A stretch of 64,000 nucleotides of DNA from [Phialemoniopsis] sp. UDSM-2020 (GCA_018873225.1 JAEILZ010000003.1:3472001-3536000), one strand, 5' to 3'; counted from the first letter of the stretch, positions 34,674-46,903 are shown. Translations and numbers: made by a program. Notes: generated by a model not told the origin, from the sequence alone.

Positions 34674-35734
34674 CTTGATCTTGTTGTTGTTTGACCTGAC
34701 GAAGAAAGGAAAGGGACAAAGGAATACAAAGAACAAGACAGATGGACAAATGCCCGGTTGGTGGGAGATGTCTCGGTTTATACTGAGGATGAATTACACA
34801 GTCTTGACTTGTGTCTTCTTCATAAGAGAGGAGAACAGGAGGCAAAGTCCAATTACAGATTTAGAAAACTAGAAAGAAGAGGAAGATGAAGGGCTTCTCA
34901 TTTATCCACCATCACTTCTTGCAGGAGAAGAGAAGAAAAACGGCGCATACTCTTTTGCAAAGGACGGACCCGCCATATTCGTCAGTGTCTCTCGTGAGTG
35001 CTTGAAACTAGGGCGTATCTAGAGGTCTCAAGGCGCGTGTGTGGGCGGCGGTAGTTTTGTAATCCTCAAGGTTTTTTCCCTTCCCGGTGAAGAACGGATC
35101 TTGGAACACCAGTTTAGTGTATGAGAGACGGTGAGAGATAGAGGTGGGGAATGAGGCCGATGTGGTTGTTGCTGATGATGACAACTGATATCCCCCGCCT
35201 CGACGGAACTACAAGTACTTACTTACAGAGTGCCATCCTATTAATACACCACCACACTAATCCTGATGGGGCAGAAAACGCCAGAGACACCAAGTAGATC
35301 CATTCAGCATCTTAAAGATTTGCTCCTTCCTAATTTACCTATCCCGAACCATTTCATGGAGGTGTAGATAAGACGCCAGCATGTACAGTAGTTTTCGAAA
35401 ATTATTCATTATTTATTTTATCTATGTAGAATCATTTAACTGGTTTGCAACCTAGTCATCGCTATCAAGCATACTCCTGTATTTACATCTCGATATGGGG
35501 GATCAACTAACCAAACTGATCCCACGTGCATCAAATACCTTGTTCAGCCTCATGAATAAGCCGCTAGGCCTTCCCTCCTGAAGGACCAAGTAATGCCTGA
35601 AAATAAGATCGCTTTGCCTCCCCATGTAAGAACTCAAAGTGAAAAAGGAGGGTATTGTGTCTCTCTGTTGAGCCGAGGTATCAGCACCAAGCAGAAATAT
35701 CTCCAAAATCTCAGATCCCAGCAAAGTCTATCCA
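34674..35734. other. Intergenic region
   Basis: Upstream of the GFA gene and 3' flank of the MFS exporter, both minus strand. An A/T-rich patch occurs around 35,390-35,430. No gene is seen. Confidence 0.5.
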
Positions 35735-37851
35735 TTAGACAGCCTCGCTTGCCTTGTCCACGTCCCTCCTCGGGGCGCTCGCCGCCGTCCCGGGGGGCGG
35801 GAGGTCCTCCCTCTTCTCGGCTGCGCCATTCTCGGCGGCGCTGCTAGACCCTTCCTCTCCTTCTTCCTCCAGGACCCGCTGCTGCTGCTGCATCGGCGGG
35901 GGCGTCGGCGCAAACTTGCTGTAGGAGCGCAGCTTGGGGCCGTACAGGTAAAAGACGACGGGGATGGGCACGAGCGCCGCGGCGACGCAGCCGAGCAGCG
36001 TGCTCGCCCACTGGATGCCCATGCCGTCAAACATGTAGGTCGAGAAGAGCGGGAACCCGGCGCCGCAGAGGGAGCGCAGGAAGGTGTTGCCCGCGATGGC
36101 CGAGGCGGCGAACATGAGGTAGGCGTCGACGAGGTAGTTGAGGGCCTGCAGGAAAATGGACATGAGGCCGAAACCCGAGAGGATGCCCGACAGCGTCGGC
36201 ACGATCCAGTGGACGTCCGGGCGGTAGCCGGACCAGCCGAACCAGAAGAGGCCCGCGGAGAAGGAGATGCCGCCGGCGATGACGGAGGGCAGGCGCCACT
36301 CCGGTACGGGGATGCCGTTGTTGGCGGCCAGCTTGCGGCTGTACCAGGGCTGCTGCAACAGGACGACGACGCCGGCGATGAGCTGGCCGACGATCATGCC
36401 GAAGAAGGTGAGACCGGAGACACCGGCGGAGAAGTGGTGGATGCCCTGGAAGACGAAGGGGTAGGCGGTCAGGAAGAGGTAGAGGAGCCCTGGAGAAAGC
36501 ACAATTGTTAGCAAAACATGCTTGAATTTGCTGGAGTCTGGTGAACTGCATGTGCTTACCATAGATGAAGGCCATGTAAATGGACAACAGAGTAACAATG
36601 GGCTCCAAGAACAACAAGCGAAGCGGACGGGAAAAGTTCTTGTTGATAAGCTCGCGGAAGTCGATCTCGATCTCCTCCTGCTTGGCGTGGATACCCCAGT
36701 TGAGAGTGCGACGACGCAGCTCGGAAGCCTTGGCGACGAGGATCTGGGGCGGGTACGTCTCCTCGAGGAAGAGGAAGTCGAGGCCGAAGGCGACGAAGCC
36801 CATGATGGCGACCAGGTACTGCGTCCAGCGCCAGCCGAGGTGCGAGGTGGCGATGAAGCCGCCGATAAAGGGGCCCAGAAGGGGGCCGCTGAAGACGGCC
36901 ATGGAGAAGAGGGTGATGGCGATGCCGCGCGTGCGGTTGTCAAACATGTCGGAGAAGACGGCGGCGACGACGGCGAGCGGGCAGGCGCCCATGAAGCCGC
37001 TGAAGAAGCGGCAGATGAGGACGGTCTGGAGATCCTTGGCGGTGGCCACGGCGACGGAGAAGATGGAGAAGCCAAACATGGCCACGACCAGGGGCAAGCG
37101 TCGGCCCTTCAACTCTGATAAAGGCGCCCATAACGTGGGACTGCACGGAGGCAACTGATGTTAGTCTCGGCTTTCCATGGTGACTTTGTACGGTGCAAGA
37201 GACTTACCCAAATGCGAATCCCAGCACAAAGAACGACACGCCCAGCAGTCCGACCTCGCTCGACACGTTGAACTCGGCGGCGACGAAGCGCGTGGCGGCG
37301 GAGAAGATGCTCGAGGCGAAGGAAGAGGTCATGGTGGTGTAGCCGAGCATGGCGGCGGTGAGCAGCTTCTTGCGCAGGGGCCAGTTCTGCGCGTGCATGG
37401 GGTCGTCGGGCCCGTCAAACTCGACGACGTAGTCCTCCTGGTCGGGCAGGGGCGGCGGGTACGGCTTGCCGGCGCCGAACTCGGGCAGGGGCCGGCGCGA
37501 CTTGCGGCTCGCCAGGGAGCGGCCGACGGTGCCGCTGTGCTGGCTCTTGGCCGTCTGGATGCGCTCGAGCTCGGTGGGGTGGCGCTCGAGGTCGCGCGAG
37601 GTCGAGACGCGGCTCATGCCGTATGCGCCGCCGCCGGCGTTGGTGCCCGAGGAGGCGCGGCGCCGGCGCCGGCCGGCCGAGGTGTGCGAGTGCGCGTGGG
37701 CGGAGGACTGGGAGGAGGTCGAGGTCGAGGTGGACAGGGCCGTCTCTACGCGCTCGATCTCGCGGCTGTCGCGGCCGGCGTACTGGTGCGGGGAGGCGGC
37801 ATCGCGCTCGGCGTCCATCAGCTCGCGGTCGACGGCGTCTAGGTCGACCAT
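35735..37851 (-). CDS. MFS drug:H+ antiporter-type transporter (DHA1, polyamine/Flu1-like)
   Basis: Three exons, 37851-37208, 37140-36560 and 36489-35735, give 659 residues. The first about 165 residues are cytosolic and low-complexity (Ser/Thr/Arg), ending in the conserved pre-helix segment DGPDDPMHAQNWPLRKK. Twelve helices follow; the first junction restores GFAFGPTLWAPLSELKGRR (motif A region), and GFMGACPLAVVAAVFSDMF and SGPLLGPFIGGFIA (motif C-like, antiporter) come next. A central loop with ELRRRTLNWGIHAKQEE separates helices 6 and 7. The C-terminus has Pro and Gln runs and an acidic tail. This pattern matches DHA1 exporters such as Tpo1/Flu1 that move polyamines, azoles or fungal metabolites; the substrate cannot be read from sequence. 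No biosynthetic cluster surrounds it. Confidence 0.92.
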
Positions 37852-39789
37852 GGTGGGCGAGGACGGGTCAATGCGATTCCCTCTTGGTGCTGGTATGATT
37901 GCGACTGCTCGGGTTGGGTGTTCTCGAGCTCAATGGCAGTCGTGGTGCTGCTGGCCGGGTGGTGGTGGTTGCGAGGATGACGTTATTGCTAGTGGTGTTT
38001 TCTCTCTTGCGACACAACGACGGAGCGGGGAAAAGAAGAAGGTAGATATAATGAAGCTATGTTCCCGAGGTTGACAACGTCCTGAAAATGAAGTATTATA
38101 CTTGGAGACTAGAGTGTCTTGAATACAGAAGAGAGTAGAGGATATGACGATTGGAAAAGTTCTCGGACTCGGAGGAAATAACAATAACACAGGAGAGGGA
38201 GCTCTCTGCCTGTCACTTACTCGCGGTAGTGTGGGCGGCTCTTGAGTCTAAGTAATTATACCGACCAACTGGCTGACACTAGCAATGACTCCCCAGCTGA
38301 TACATGCCCAACCAAATTTACCTAGTCTACCTGATTAATTCCCATGTCTATGGCAAGAAGCCTCGGCGCAACTTGGCGGGCGATTTACTTTTGGCCTTTG
38401 CAGGGATGGGAATTTTTTCCCTTTCGTATAAGCCCGGGTCGCCGCCGATACCCCCCGGCATCAGACTCTGCCTGCCACTTGACAAATCTTTTATTTGATC
38501 GAATCATAACAAAGGCTTCGAAAGACGGCACGCTTGCAACGAGCTCATTTGCTCCACCGTTCTGGAATTCCTCCCAGCATTCCAGAGACTTCTTCTGTGC
38601 CTGAAGGGGGAAAAAAGCTTGGCTCTGGCGGCTGGTGGGCTTCGACAGTGGAGTTTGTGGGTCGCTCTTCGGGTCTCTTGACCTGTGATCGGGCGTGTCC
38701 ACAGCGCCCTTCCAGGCCATCCTCGTCGCCCCCACCGCGCCGAGGCCGCCCGTCATGCGGCGTCATACGGGAGATGGAACGGTAATGGCTCTAGATATCA
38801 GGCCATCATCAATCAATCATGGGATTTATTTGGGTTCCTGCGCTGGGTGCGATAGATTGCCGTGATCTTTACACTATCCATCTCCTTTGCGAGTCATAGC
38901 AATGAACAGCTTCGACATTCTTATAGCTATAGCCTCTCGTGCGATCACCAAATATGTATTGATGTCAGTCTTTGACCTCGACACCCCTCGCGCTCTCGCG
39001 ACAACAAACTCCGACACAGCTTCGTGCAGAATTACGTCAAGGCGGTCGGCGCAAGCAAGGGTGCCACCCCTGTAAGCCGTAGGAAGAAAAAAAGTTTTAT
39101 GCTACGTACATCCGATAAGGAAATGCGAGGTTCCTTGCGCTAAACTCAGCTCAGCGCTGGTGAGCGCTTACCATACCGACAGCTTCAAAAAACCGTTCTT
39201 TTGCATTGGTATATACCACGTTACTATTCCAAGCTGCCGTTCACGTAATCATAAGGGAAGCCATGGGAAGAAACGGATGCGCGCCTTGTAAGAATAACCA
39301 AGAAAACTCTTCACTTGCATGGCAGTCACCCCAATAAGTCCGCATAGTCCGCATGCTTTTTATTCGGCGGGTCCGCCATCCACCAGAGCGGGATTACCCT
39401 TCTCCCTCAGCACTACCGCCGTCAATTGCCGCCCCTTTCCGTCGACCCATTTTGCAGTCACGTCTTGTACAGGCGCAAGCAGAGGAGCAAACCCCTTTTG
39501 ATTTTTGTATGCAATGTCGGACGCGTCTCCAGGAGGCGTCTAGATGGAACCTTGGGCATCAACTGGTGGATCACCTTTGGGGTCTCGCCGCGCAAGCGAA
39601 GACAAGCTCGGTTTGAATATTTCAATTGGTCTCCATACCTAGGAGCATAGCATGGTGATGATCCTTGTCAATGGTGCGTGGATGCCGGCCGGCGAAAAAT
39701 GGGTCTGCCGGACACCACCTACACCTCTGCCGTAGCGCCGGCTCCGGAAGCCAAAGGCTTGGCACGGTATCACGCATTTGTTTAGTACA

Positions 39790-40015
39790 ACGAAACTCAA
39801 AATACATATTTAAATGACAGTATATACTCCTTTACATGCCATCATATCAATCAAGTAAGCAGAGTAAATAAATTAATTTAAATGAGACAAACAAAGGTTC
39901 TCACCACTATGAAAATAAGAGAAGGTATATAATAACGATACAGATTGAAACACTAAAAAAATCGTTGCAACATTAATATACACCACCCCAAAAAAAAATC
40001 CCAAAAAAGAACGAT
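39790..40015. other. AT-rich island
   Basis: About 225 bp of mostly A and T (for example AATAAATTAATTTAAATGAG near 39,866 and runs of A near 39,953, 39,991 and 40,002) in an otherwise balanced genome segment. It could be the 3' flank of the inositol transporter or a RIP-decayed repeat. I cannot tell which from one copy. Confidence 0.4.
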
Positions 40016-40154
40016 CCCGTCCTTCAGGCCCTTACTGCAGCGCCCAGCGTCTCTCCGTTTCCAGAGGACACAGTAACCCTTGCGTCCAAGAGCCTGTGTC
40101 GCGCCGTATTCTGTTGCGCCCGGTGTCAACCTCGATCAAGGAAGCGGCCGTTAG

Positions 40155-40194
40155 GACCCCCCCCGCGGGGGCGTACCCCCGCCGGGGGGGGGTC
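40155..40194. repeat. Imperfect GC-rich palindrome
   Basis: GACCCCCCCC on the left is mirrored by GGGGGGGGGTC on the right around a GCGGGGGCGTACCCCCGCC core, so the 40 bp could fold into a nearly continuous hairpin with one or two bulges. Confidence 0.7.
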
Positions 40195-40259
40195 GAACAG
40201 CCGCACCCTGACCTTGCGGTTGCGGGCGTGTCTGAGCTTGGCGGGGAGAGGTTAGTGCG

Positions 40260-40293
40260 TGGGAGGGGGCCTGGGGCCCCAGGCCCCCTCCCA
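40260..40293. repeat. Perfect 34-bp palindrome
   Basis: The left arm TGGGAGGGGGCCTGGGG is followed directly by its exact reverse complement, with no spacer. It lies 171 bp downstream of the inositol-type transporter stop codon and 65 bp from the first GC palindrome. Function unknown; it could be a transcript-end hairpin, a recombination scar or part of a small element. Confidence 0.9.
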
Positions 40294-40464
40294 TCTACAC
40301 CAACTATGCACCCGCTTCACTGGGAGAAATAGAACCTTATTCTTCCTTATAAGGGGTGATTCGAGATGGTCAGTGCCCCGAGCCAAAGTGTGTGTGAATG
40401 CCATCGTGATATTGGTTCGCTATTGCTATCTAGCGAGCCATGGTCGGCTCCCTGTGCCTAGCCC

Positions 40465-42263
40465 TCAGCGCACGCCCCATCCATCCCCCTCGAGCAGACT
40501 CGCCGCCTCCTCTAGGCTCAACCCGCTCGTCTCTGGATACACCCTGCGTATCAGCACGTAGCCCGCCGCGCACACGAGCGCGTACAGCCCGAATGTCCAT
40601 GGCGGCGTCAGCACCTCCATGAGCGGCAGGAAGGTGAGCCCAACGACACAGTTGGCGCCCCAGTTCGTCGCCGTCGCCACGCCGCTGCCTAGCGACCGCA
40701 CACTCAATGCAAACAGCTCGCTCTGCATCCACGGCACGTTGCCCAGCCCCATCGCGTAGGCGGCCACATAGATCATGATGCTGGCCAAGATGACGCCTGC
40801 CCCACGCGTGTCGCCCTCGACTTCGGTCGTTGTCCCGTCAGGACCGCCGTCTTGATCCGAGGAAGGGATGGTGACGATGGAGAAACCATACGAGGCAAGC
40901 AGCAAGCCAACGACCATGAAAGGGATTGAGTACAATAGCACCCGCCGGCGGCCCACGCGGTCAATGATCAGCAGCGCAATCACTGTGAAGACAAAGTTGG
41001 TCGCCGCGACGGTCATCGAGGTCAGCGTCGGGTTGGTGAAGCCCAGCATCGTAAAGATGGTCGCCGAGAAGTACATCAGCGAGTTCTGCAAGCCAGGCAG
41101 TCAGCACACACAAAGATTTGCATCGGACGAGCACATTCAAAACTTACAAACCCGCAGAGCTGCTGCAACCCCTGCAGCAGACACGCAATCGCCAGCGCCC
41201 TACGGTTCCGCCTGACGGCGAACAGCTCGTCCCACGTGTCCATCCACCGCAGCCTCGACTTGGGTGACCGCCGCCTCAGCCTCGCCGCCTCGTCCTCCTC
41301 CCGCACCTCCCTCTCGATCTCCCGCAGCAACGCCTCCGCCGCCCTGCCAGCCCCTCCCTTGTCGCCAACAACTTTGCCCAGCGCGGCCCTCGCCTCCTCC
41401 CCGCGGCCCTCCTTGACCAGCCACCGCGGCGTCTCGGGCATGAACCCAACGAGCACAGCCTGCAGAACCGCCGGCGCCGCGCCCAGCCCCACGAGTAGGC
41501 GCCAATTATCCCTGCCGCCGCTGCCCGTCAACACCCACCCAGCCGCGTACGCGACGACCTGCCCCAGCGTGATAAACACAACATTGACCGTCACGAGCCG
41601 GCCCCTGTGCGCCGCGGGCGCCAGCTCGGCGATGTACAGCGGCACGACGAAGCTCGCGGCGCCCACGGCGGCCCCGACGACGGCCCTGCCGAGCACCATG
41701 ACGGTTATCGTCGCAGCGACGGCCTGGACGAGGGCGCCCGCGACGAAGAGCGCGGCGGCGAGCAGGATGACGCGCCTGCGGCCGAGGGCGTCGGCGAGGG
41801 CGGACGAGGTCGGCGAGACGAGCAGGGCCGCGAGGGCCGTGGCCGACGTGATGATGGACTTGTCGAGGGAGGTCAGGGCGCGGCCCGACAGCGACGTGCC
41901 GATCGAGACGAGGGTGGCCGATATGACGCCCGTGTCGTCTGCGTGAAGGGCAGGTGCGGTGCGGTCAGCAAACTTTAACGGCAAGAGCGGGACTTGCAGG
42001 AGCGTTGCAGCGTCAAGAAACCGAAGGAGCTTACATCCAAAGAGCAGGCCGCTGATCCCTGCGGAGAGGGTGAGCAGCCAGACGAACAGGCCCGGGGCCG
42101 TGTCGGCGTCGGCATCCCTGGCCTTGACCGAGACGGTGTCGTCGTCGAGCAGAGGGTTCTCCGGATCGAGATGTTCGGCGCCCGCAATAAGCGGGGCATC
42201 GGCGCCCGACATGTTTGCTACGAGATTCAGCTCAATGTCATCGGAGGGTTGTCGCGAATGCAT
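40465..42263 (-). CDS. MFS myo-inositol-type sugar transporter
   Basis: Three exons, 42263-42035, 41938-41148 and 41085-40465, give 546 residues. Junctions rebuild SAGISGLLFGYDTGVISATL and QQLCGFNSLMYFSATIFTML, both very close to fungal myo-inositol transporters (Itr1 family). Further signatures: ADALGRRRVIL (motif A), AELAPAAHRGRL, PETPRWLVKEGR, DRVGRRRV, and PETSGLSLEEAASLLE after helix 12. The start chosen is MHSRQPSDD; an ATG 15 codons upstream is possible. The N-terminal 75 residues are acidic and cytosolic. It should be a plasma-membrane H+ symporter for inositol or a related polyol (family knowledge). Confidence 0.93.
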
Positions 42264-42690
42264 AGAGCTGAGGTGCTCAAGACATGGAGAGGAGGAAAGC
42301 AATGTCAAGGTGTGGTGCGGATCCGCATACAGAAATGGGCGGCGTCATAATAAGCTCCAGTGTGTCTGCACGCCAGGGTCCCACAAGCCCCACCACCTCC
42401 TCCAGGGCTCCCCATGTATGTAGCGTGTAAGCCGCACCTTCTCGGGGGTTCGATGCTTCATGATATGATGTGATGGATACCATCACTTCATTGAAACCTC
42501 TGTATTAAAGATTCGATAACGTCTCCTATCATAAGCAGGTCCAACAGAAAGTAATGTTACCGAAAAAGGTTGTAGATTTACAAGCTATAAAATGAATACA
42601 CAGTGTTGGCATAGAGTACCTATGGAAGGAGTGTTCTAATTCTACACGTCGTCTTTCACTTGCCTGAAGTATCCAGTTATAGTCATAGTT
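42264..42690. other. Intergenic region
   Basis: Short spacer between two minus-strand genes: promoter of the inositol-type transporter and 3' flank of the RGS gene. Nothing else is seen. Confidence 0.5.
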
Positions 42691-44082
42691 TCAGAAGATG
42701 TTGAACTCGGATATGACAAGAGACGCCACTGCCAGAATCGTCGAGACCAAGAGACCACCAACAAGGAACCATGTAACAACACGACGCTGAAGCGTCCTCA
42801 GTCCCGTCTTCTGCACCCGCACCGAGGGAGCAAACACCTTGCGGTACCAACTGAGCTTCTTGTACTGCAACACCCACGGCTCTTCGGACCACTCATTGCC
42901 CGGGCCAAAGGACTGCAAGCTTGCCTTCCGTAGCGGGTCAACCTGGCTGAAATTCCTTTTGTGTGTCGCCTTAGCTGGACGTACACCCTTTTCTGCTTTG
43001 TCGGTCAGGTCGAAACTCCAGGTAGATACATTGTCGTCTTCCACCACGGCATCCGGGAACTGTTCCCAGGGCCGTAGGCTCCGCATTTGTTTCAAATAGA
43101 GGTTGAGACAGATGCCGTTGATGGCAGCGAAGAGGACTGTGAAAGCTGGCCACCAGATGCCGATACAGGCAATCCGCCATAGCCTATCGGCCCGAGATAG
43201 GATGAGCAACGCATCGACGCCGAGACCAGCCAGAATTACCACAGCAGCTAGGAATCCCAAGAAGATCAGCCGAGGGCGGTTCGCGTTGCGGACGCTCCAC
43301 CGGGCAAAAGCCGGATGTGACGTAGTTTTGAGCTCCGACTCGGCTGACAGAAAGACCGGAAGCAGGGCTGATGGGTGAGTAGTGTTTTGTATAGAGTGGA
43401 GGCAGGCTGTCCGCTCTTGTGGAAAGAGGTCGAGCTGGCGTGGAGAGGACTCGGCGACATATGTCCGGATCGCCTTTGTCACCTCATCCCTGAACGGCTG
43501 CATCGAATCTTTGGCTCATTAGCGCCGACCAGTAATGACCATTCATCATTTCGTACTTACACACTGGCTGGCCACTTCGTGAGTCGGCACGCTCGTGCAA
43601 TGACCTCGAGGCAGAAGGCTGCCTTTCGTGTTGATGTGATGGTCTGCGGCTGTCACTCGAATCCGTGCCCTTCTCCATGATCTGCAAGATCTTGCCCAGT
43701 TTCTCGCTGTCCTTTCTCCGGTGCGTCGAGATGCTCACACGGCTCTTGGCTTGTCTTTCCCTGTCCGGATCCCATATTGGTGACAGCTCCTTTTCACCAG
43801 GAGACAGTTTGCTCCATCGATCTATATAGTCGCAGTACCAGAGAAAGAATTGGAGATTCTCGGCCTTTTTCTCGACGTAGACTAGGTAGTCCATAAAGTC
43901 ATTGAGTGAACATGGCTGGAAGAACATGTTAGCTAGTGGTTTTTTTTTCTTTTCAAAAGATAGAAGCAAGTTGTTACCGAGACTGCCTTGTTCTTGACAA
44001 TATCCTCGAAAGTAAGGCCCTTAACTGCAACCCCGTTGGACTTGAGGCCTCTGGAGCTGCCGTTACGAGCGTCTCCAGCCAT
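42691..44082 (-). CDS. RGS-domain multi-pass membrane protein (Rax1-like)
   Basis: Three exons, 44082-43978, 43915-43561 and 43508-42691, give 425 residues with consistent phases. The N-terminal RGS homology starts at LTFEDIVKNKAVSPCSLNDF, continues MDYLVYVEKKAENLQFFLWY CDYIDRW, and resumes after a 70-residue Ser/Arg-rich insertion at MQPFRDEVTKAIRTYVAESS. Then come three hydrophobic helices: two around residues 225-285 (LIFLGFLAAVVILAGLGVDA and AFTVLFAAINGICL) and one at the C-terminus (VVTWFLVGGLLVSTILAVAS). RGS plus C-terminal membrane helices is the layout of yeast Rax1 and of fungal RGS relatives. It is unclear whether this split RGS box still accelerates G-alpha GTP hydrolysis; a polarity or cell-surface landmark role is the family-based guess. 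Confidence 0.87.
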
Positions 44083-46615
44083 CTTCACATTCGAGCACCT
44101 GCCTGGTGGGTTCTGTTCTCGGTGGTGGGCTTACAAAAGAAATGTATTTGAGATAACGTAGACATCCGGGAGAAGAAGATGAATTGGAGTGTGCTTGGAG
44201 TGTAGTTGGGTGCCGGTCATATAATAACAGCAGCGCGTTTGGCAGTTTCAGAACTCATAAACACCTCATTGCCTACCAGCTCTGTGTCTGTAGACGGGTG
44301 ACGGCGGTTTCGCAAATCCCAAAACGATTACCGGAACAAAACGTCTCTGCCAGGCGATCACCACTCTTGACGCGGCTGAGGACGAGCGCGTTCGCAGAAA
44401 AGACCCGGGAAAGCCTCATGCGGCCGTAGCTTCCGTACCCATAAGAGGGATATATGTGCTTTGATGCGGGAATTCAGTCCGTCTTAGATTGACCAATCGC
44501 TTCTTCCAAAGAGTCATATGGTAGATATATCCGCTCATGTGTTGCGCCGTGCATGAATGCTGACCAAGAGACCACCGAACGTTCCAGGAGTGGACCTATG
44601 GTTCGTGTCGGGCCATCTAGACCGCTTCCTTGGGTGTATACAGTGTTGGGCATAAGACGCGAACCAGCATTGATGTATATACAGCCCGACAAGTGATGTT
44701 GAACGCGGGATAGCTGAGAGACTCCACGTCCAACCACGAAGTGTAACGTAGTGCTGTGGCTGATGTAGCACCATGTGCTTCATCTGAAGTAAGGCCAACT
44801 CATGTTGTGATCACACGACAGAGCGATGGGTGGCCATGAAGCAGCTCTGTGAAGGGTTGAGGCAGTCATTCCCGACTTTCCTTCGCACGATGTGTTGTCC
44901 AGGATGTGCGGCATTGAATTCAATGACCAGGGGTTGATCGTGTTAGACAACGCGAGCTGGGACCAGGTCTTGTTTCAGATCATCACAACGACGATGCCCG
45001 ACACAATGTCCAAAACCCCCACACAAGCTCTCGTGTGCGCTGGCATCTTTACAGAAATACAAAGCAAATGGGGGGAAGAGATGAATGAAAAAGGCACGGA
45101 ATTACTCAGTTTGTGCTACTTAGCTTAGCAACAGCGTTCCCTCCTTTTTTAGCATTGGCCAATGACTCTAGAAAGAGGACATGCCTTACCGTCTTCCAGA
45201 TGAATCAGGTTAGCCGTGGCGGTGCCAAGTAGGAGGCCCATCAATCATTCCCGGTAACATGAGATCAGGCCATAAGCAGGTGCGGGCAGAATGATGGTAC
45301 AAGTAGAAGTCCGGAAGGCTTGGGAGAGTTGTGACAGGTTGCGTATAGCTCAATGAATGGTTGGCTGTACGGGCGGTAAGAGCTCATACGCTATTTAGTA
45401 TGGCTCATCCAATCCGCGGCCGTATCGACTTGCAAATCATTGATTGATCCCTGGTCTTTCCAGCTTCCCGCTGGACGAAATCCGGGAAAGGAGCCGAAAG
45501 CACATTTCTGAAACCGCGAGCTCTTCATCAACCCCGGGAATGCCTTGTAAGAGATGATGTGAGCCGTGGGGAAGCTATGGCCCACGGTGCTGCAGGTTCC
45601 TGCAGTAGTCGCCTTCCGATCCCGCTTATCGACGAATCGCATCTTTTCAACTTCTTGTTCCAGGTTTCCAGTTTGAGCTTATTGAAATGCAGTTTCAGTA
45701 CGCCTTCATTTTAACGAGATCATCCCGGGTATGGCATTTTCGTTCACACCGGACCACCGAGCCTCAGCACTGCTGTTTTCAGCTGGGAAGATCATCTGTG
45801 ATGTCTTTCAGATGCGACCATACTGACGAACGGCTAGATGTTTGATGTGGTATCGCGTAGAGTGCCTCCTCATGCGCGCCGTCTAACGTTCGTCCGACTT
45901 CGAAGCTGGTGACACGTTCGGTCTAGACAAGGCCGGATTCTCGACCGATCAGGCCGATTTTCACACTGTCCTCAGTCATTGTACATACTGCCCACATCAA
46001 GGCACTTCGGAGCACAGGGTGCGGTCTTCGGGGTATTATGCAGTGAGACCATAGCAAGTGTCTCGGGTGGTTTGGAATGACTTGATCTATTCGTTTGCTT
46101 CATGATCATCATTGTCGTGTCTATGTGTTGCCTGGTTATATCAGAATTGGGGATTTGGTGCTCACTGCCCGCTCGGAAAGGACCATTTCCGATTGCTAAA
46201 ATCTGCAGTGTCTACCATGGAATGCACCTCTCCAGCGGGGGGAGCTTCTAGGAAATCTACATGCAGGACAGTGTGGCATCATCTCCAGATCTGCTGTTGC
46301 ACTGCTTCGAAACCGCATCCCCCAACCCGGATCTCCGGCGCCAATGCAAACATTTCGGACGATCATTTGTCATTTTGCTGGCATTATTCCAGAAACCGAG
46401 TAGATAGCTTCTCGATTTGAGTCGTCAGCATCCCTGTATGCTTGTCAGCTGTGGTAATGAAAGCATGATCTATGCTTCGTAAAATGTGTAAGCGAAGTTC
46501 AAGCAGCCAAGGCAGCAAGAGAAAGTGCAGATAAAGGCTGGAGAATGCTTACATCCTCTGCCCAGTATTTGCATTTCTCGCCACCGTTTGGCCTGGCACG
46601 TTCAAAGCTCCAATG
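44083..46615. other. Intergenic region (2.5 kb)
   Basis: Upstream of the RGS gene and downstream of the small predicted membrane protein. The composition is balanced and the short open frames (for example 44892-45128, plus strand) show no domain and no splice-supported extension. No RNA gene is recognised. Confidence 0.45.
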
Positions 46616-46903
46616 CTACCGATCCTGGATTTTGGCTGCTGTGCCCTGCCGGAAACTCCTGGCGATAGAAGCAAGACCCGTAGCAATGGCGACGGCAAAG
46701 CGGCCGGTGTAGTCGACTGCCGTAACTAGGTAAAAGAGAGATGTAGGCACGATACTGAGGTAAGCGACGTAGGTGAGAAACGCCCTATCAGGCCCAAACA
46801 CCGTCTCGAGAAAACCAGTAATGACTACGGCGACGATGATGCAGTAAGGGATGGCAAGAAGGTAAGGTATAGGTGTCGGCGAGACAGATATAGAGGAAGC
46901 CAT
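46616..46903 (-). CDS. Possible small two- to three-helix membrane protein
   Basis: Single-exon frame of 95 residues from MASSISVSPTPIPYLLAIPY to a TAG stop. It has hydrophobic segments at about 12-35 (PYLLAIPYCIIVAVVITGFL), 42-62 and 68-82, then a basic C-terminus (ARSFRQGTAAKIQDR). The ordered hydrophobic/polar pattern and clean ATG favour a real gene; there is no family I can name. An ATG six codons upstream (46921) would add MLVTYT. It could also be chance. Confidence 0.4.
   Translation of the reverse strand: MASSISVSPTPIPYLLAIPYCIIVAVVITGFLETVFGPDRAFLTYVAYLSIVPTSLFYLVTAVDYTGRFAVAIATGLASIARSFRQGTAAKIQDR

Larger units (their letters stand above)
37852..40464. other. Intergenic region with AT-rich segment and GC palindromes
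   Basis: 2.6 kb between two minus-strand MFS genes. 37,852-39,780 shows no gene. 39,790-40,015 is strongly A/T-rich with A runs, then at 40,155-40,293 two GC-rich palindromes follow. The abrupt composition change suggests a remnant of inserted DNA (inference), but no transposase or terminal repeats are recognisable. Confidence 0.45.

Noticed and set aside
37177..37842. 221-codon plus-strand open frame opposite the DHA1 transporter
   Set aside because: Low-complexity Gly/Arg/Val product caused by the GC-rich first exon of the real gene.
35735..42263. Secondary-metabolite gene cluster around the two MFS transporters
   Set aside because: There is no synthase, terpene cyclase, P450 or cluster regulator nearby; neighbours are an RGS protein and a GFA protein.
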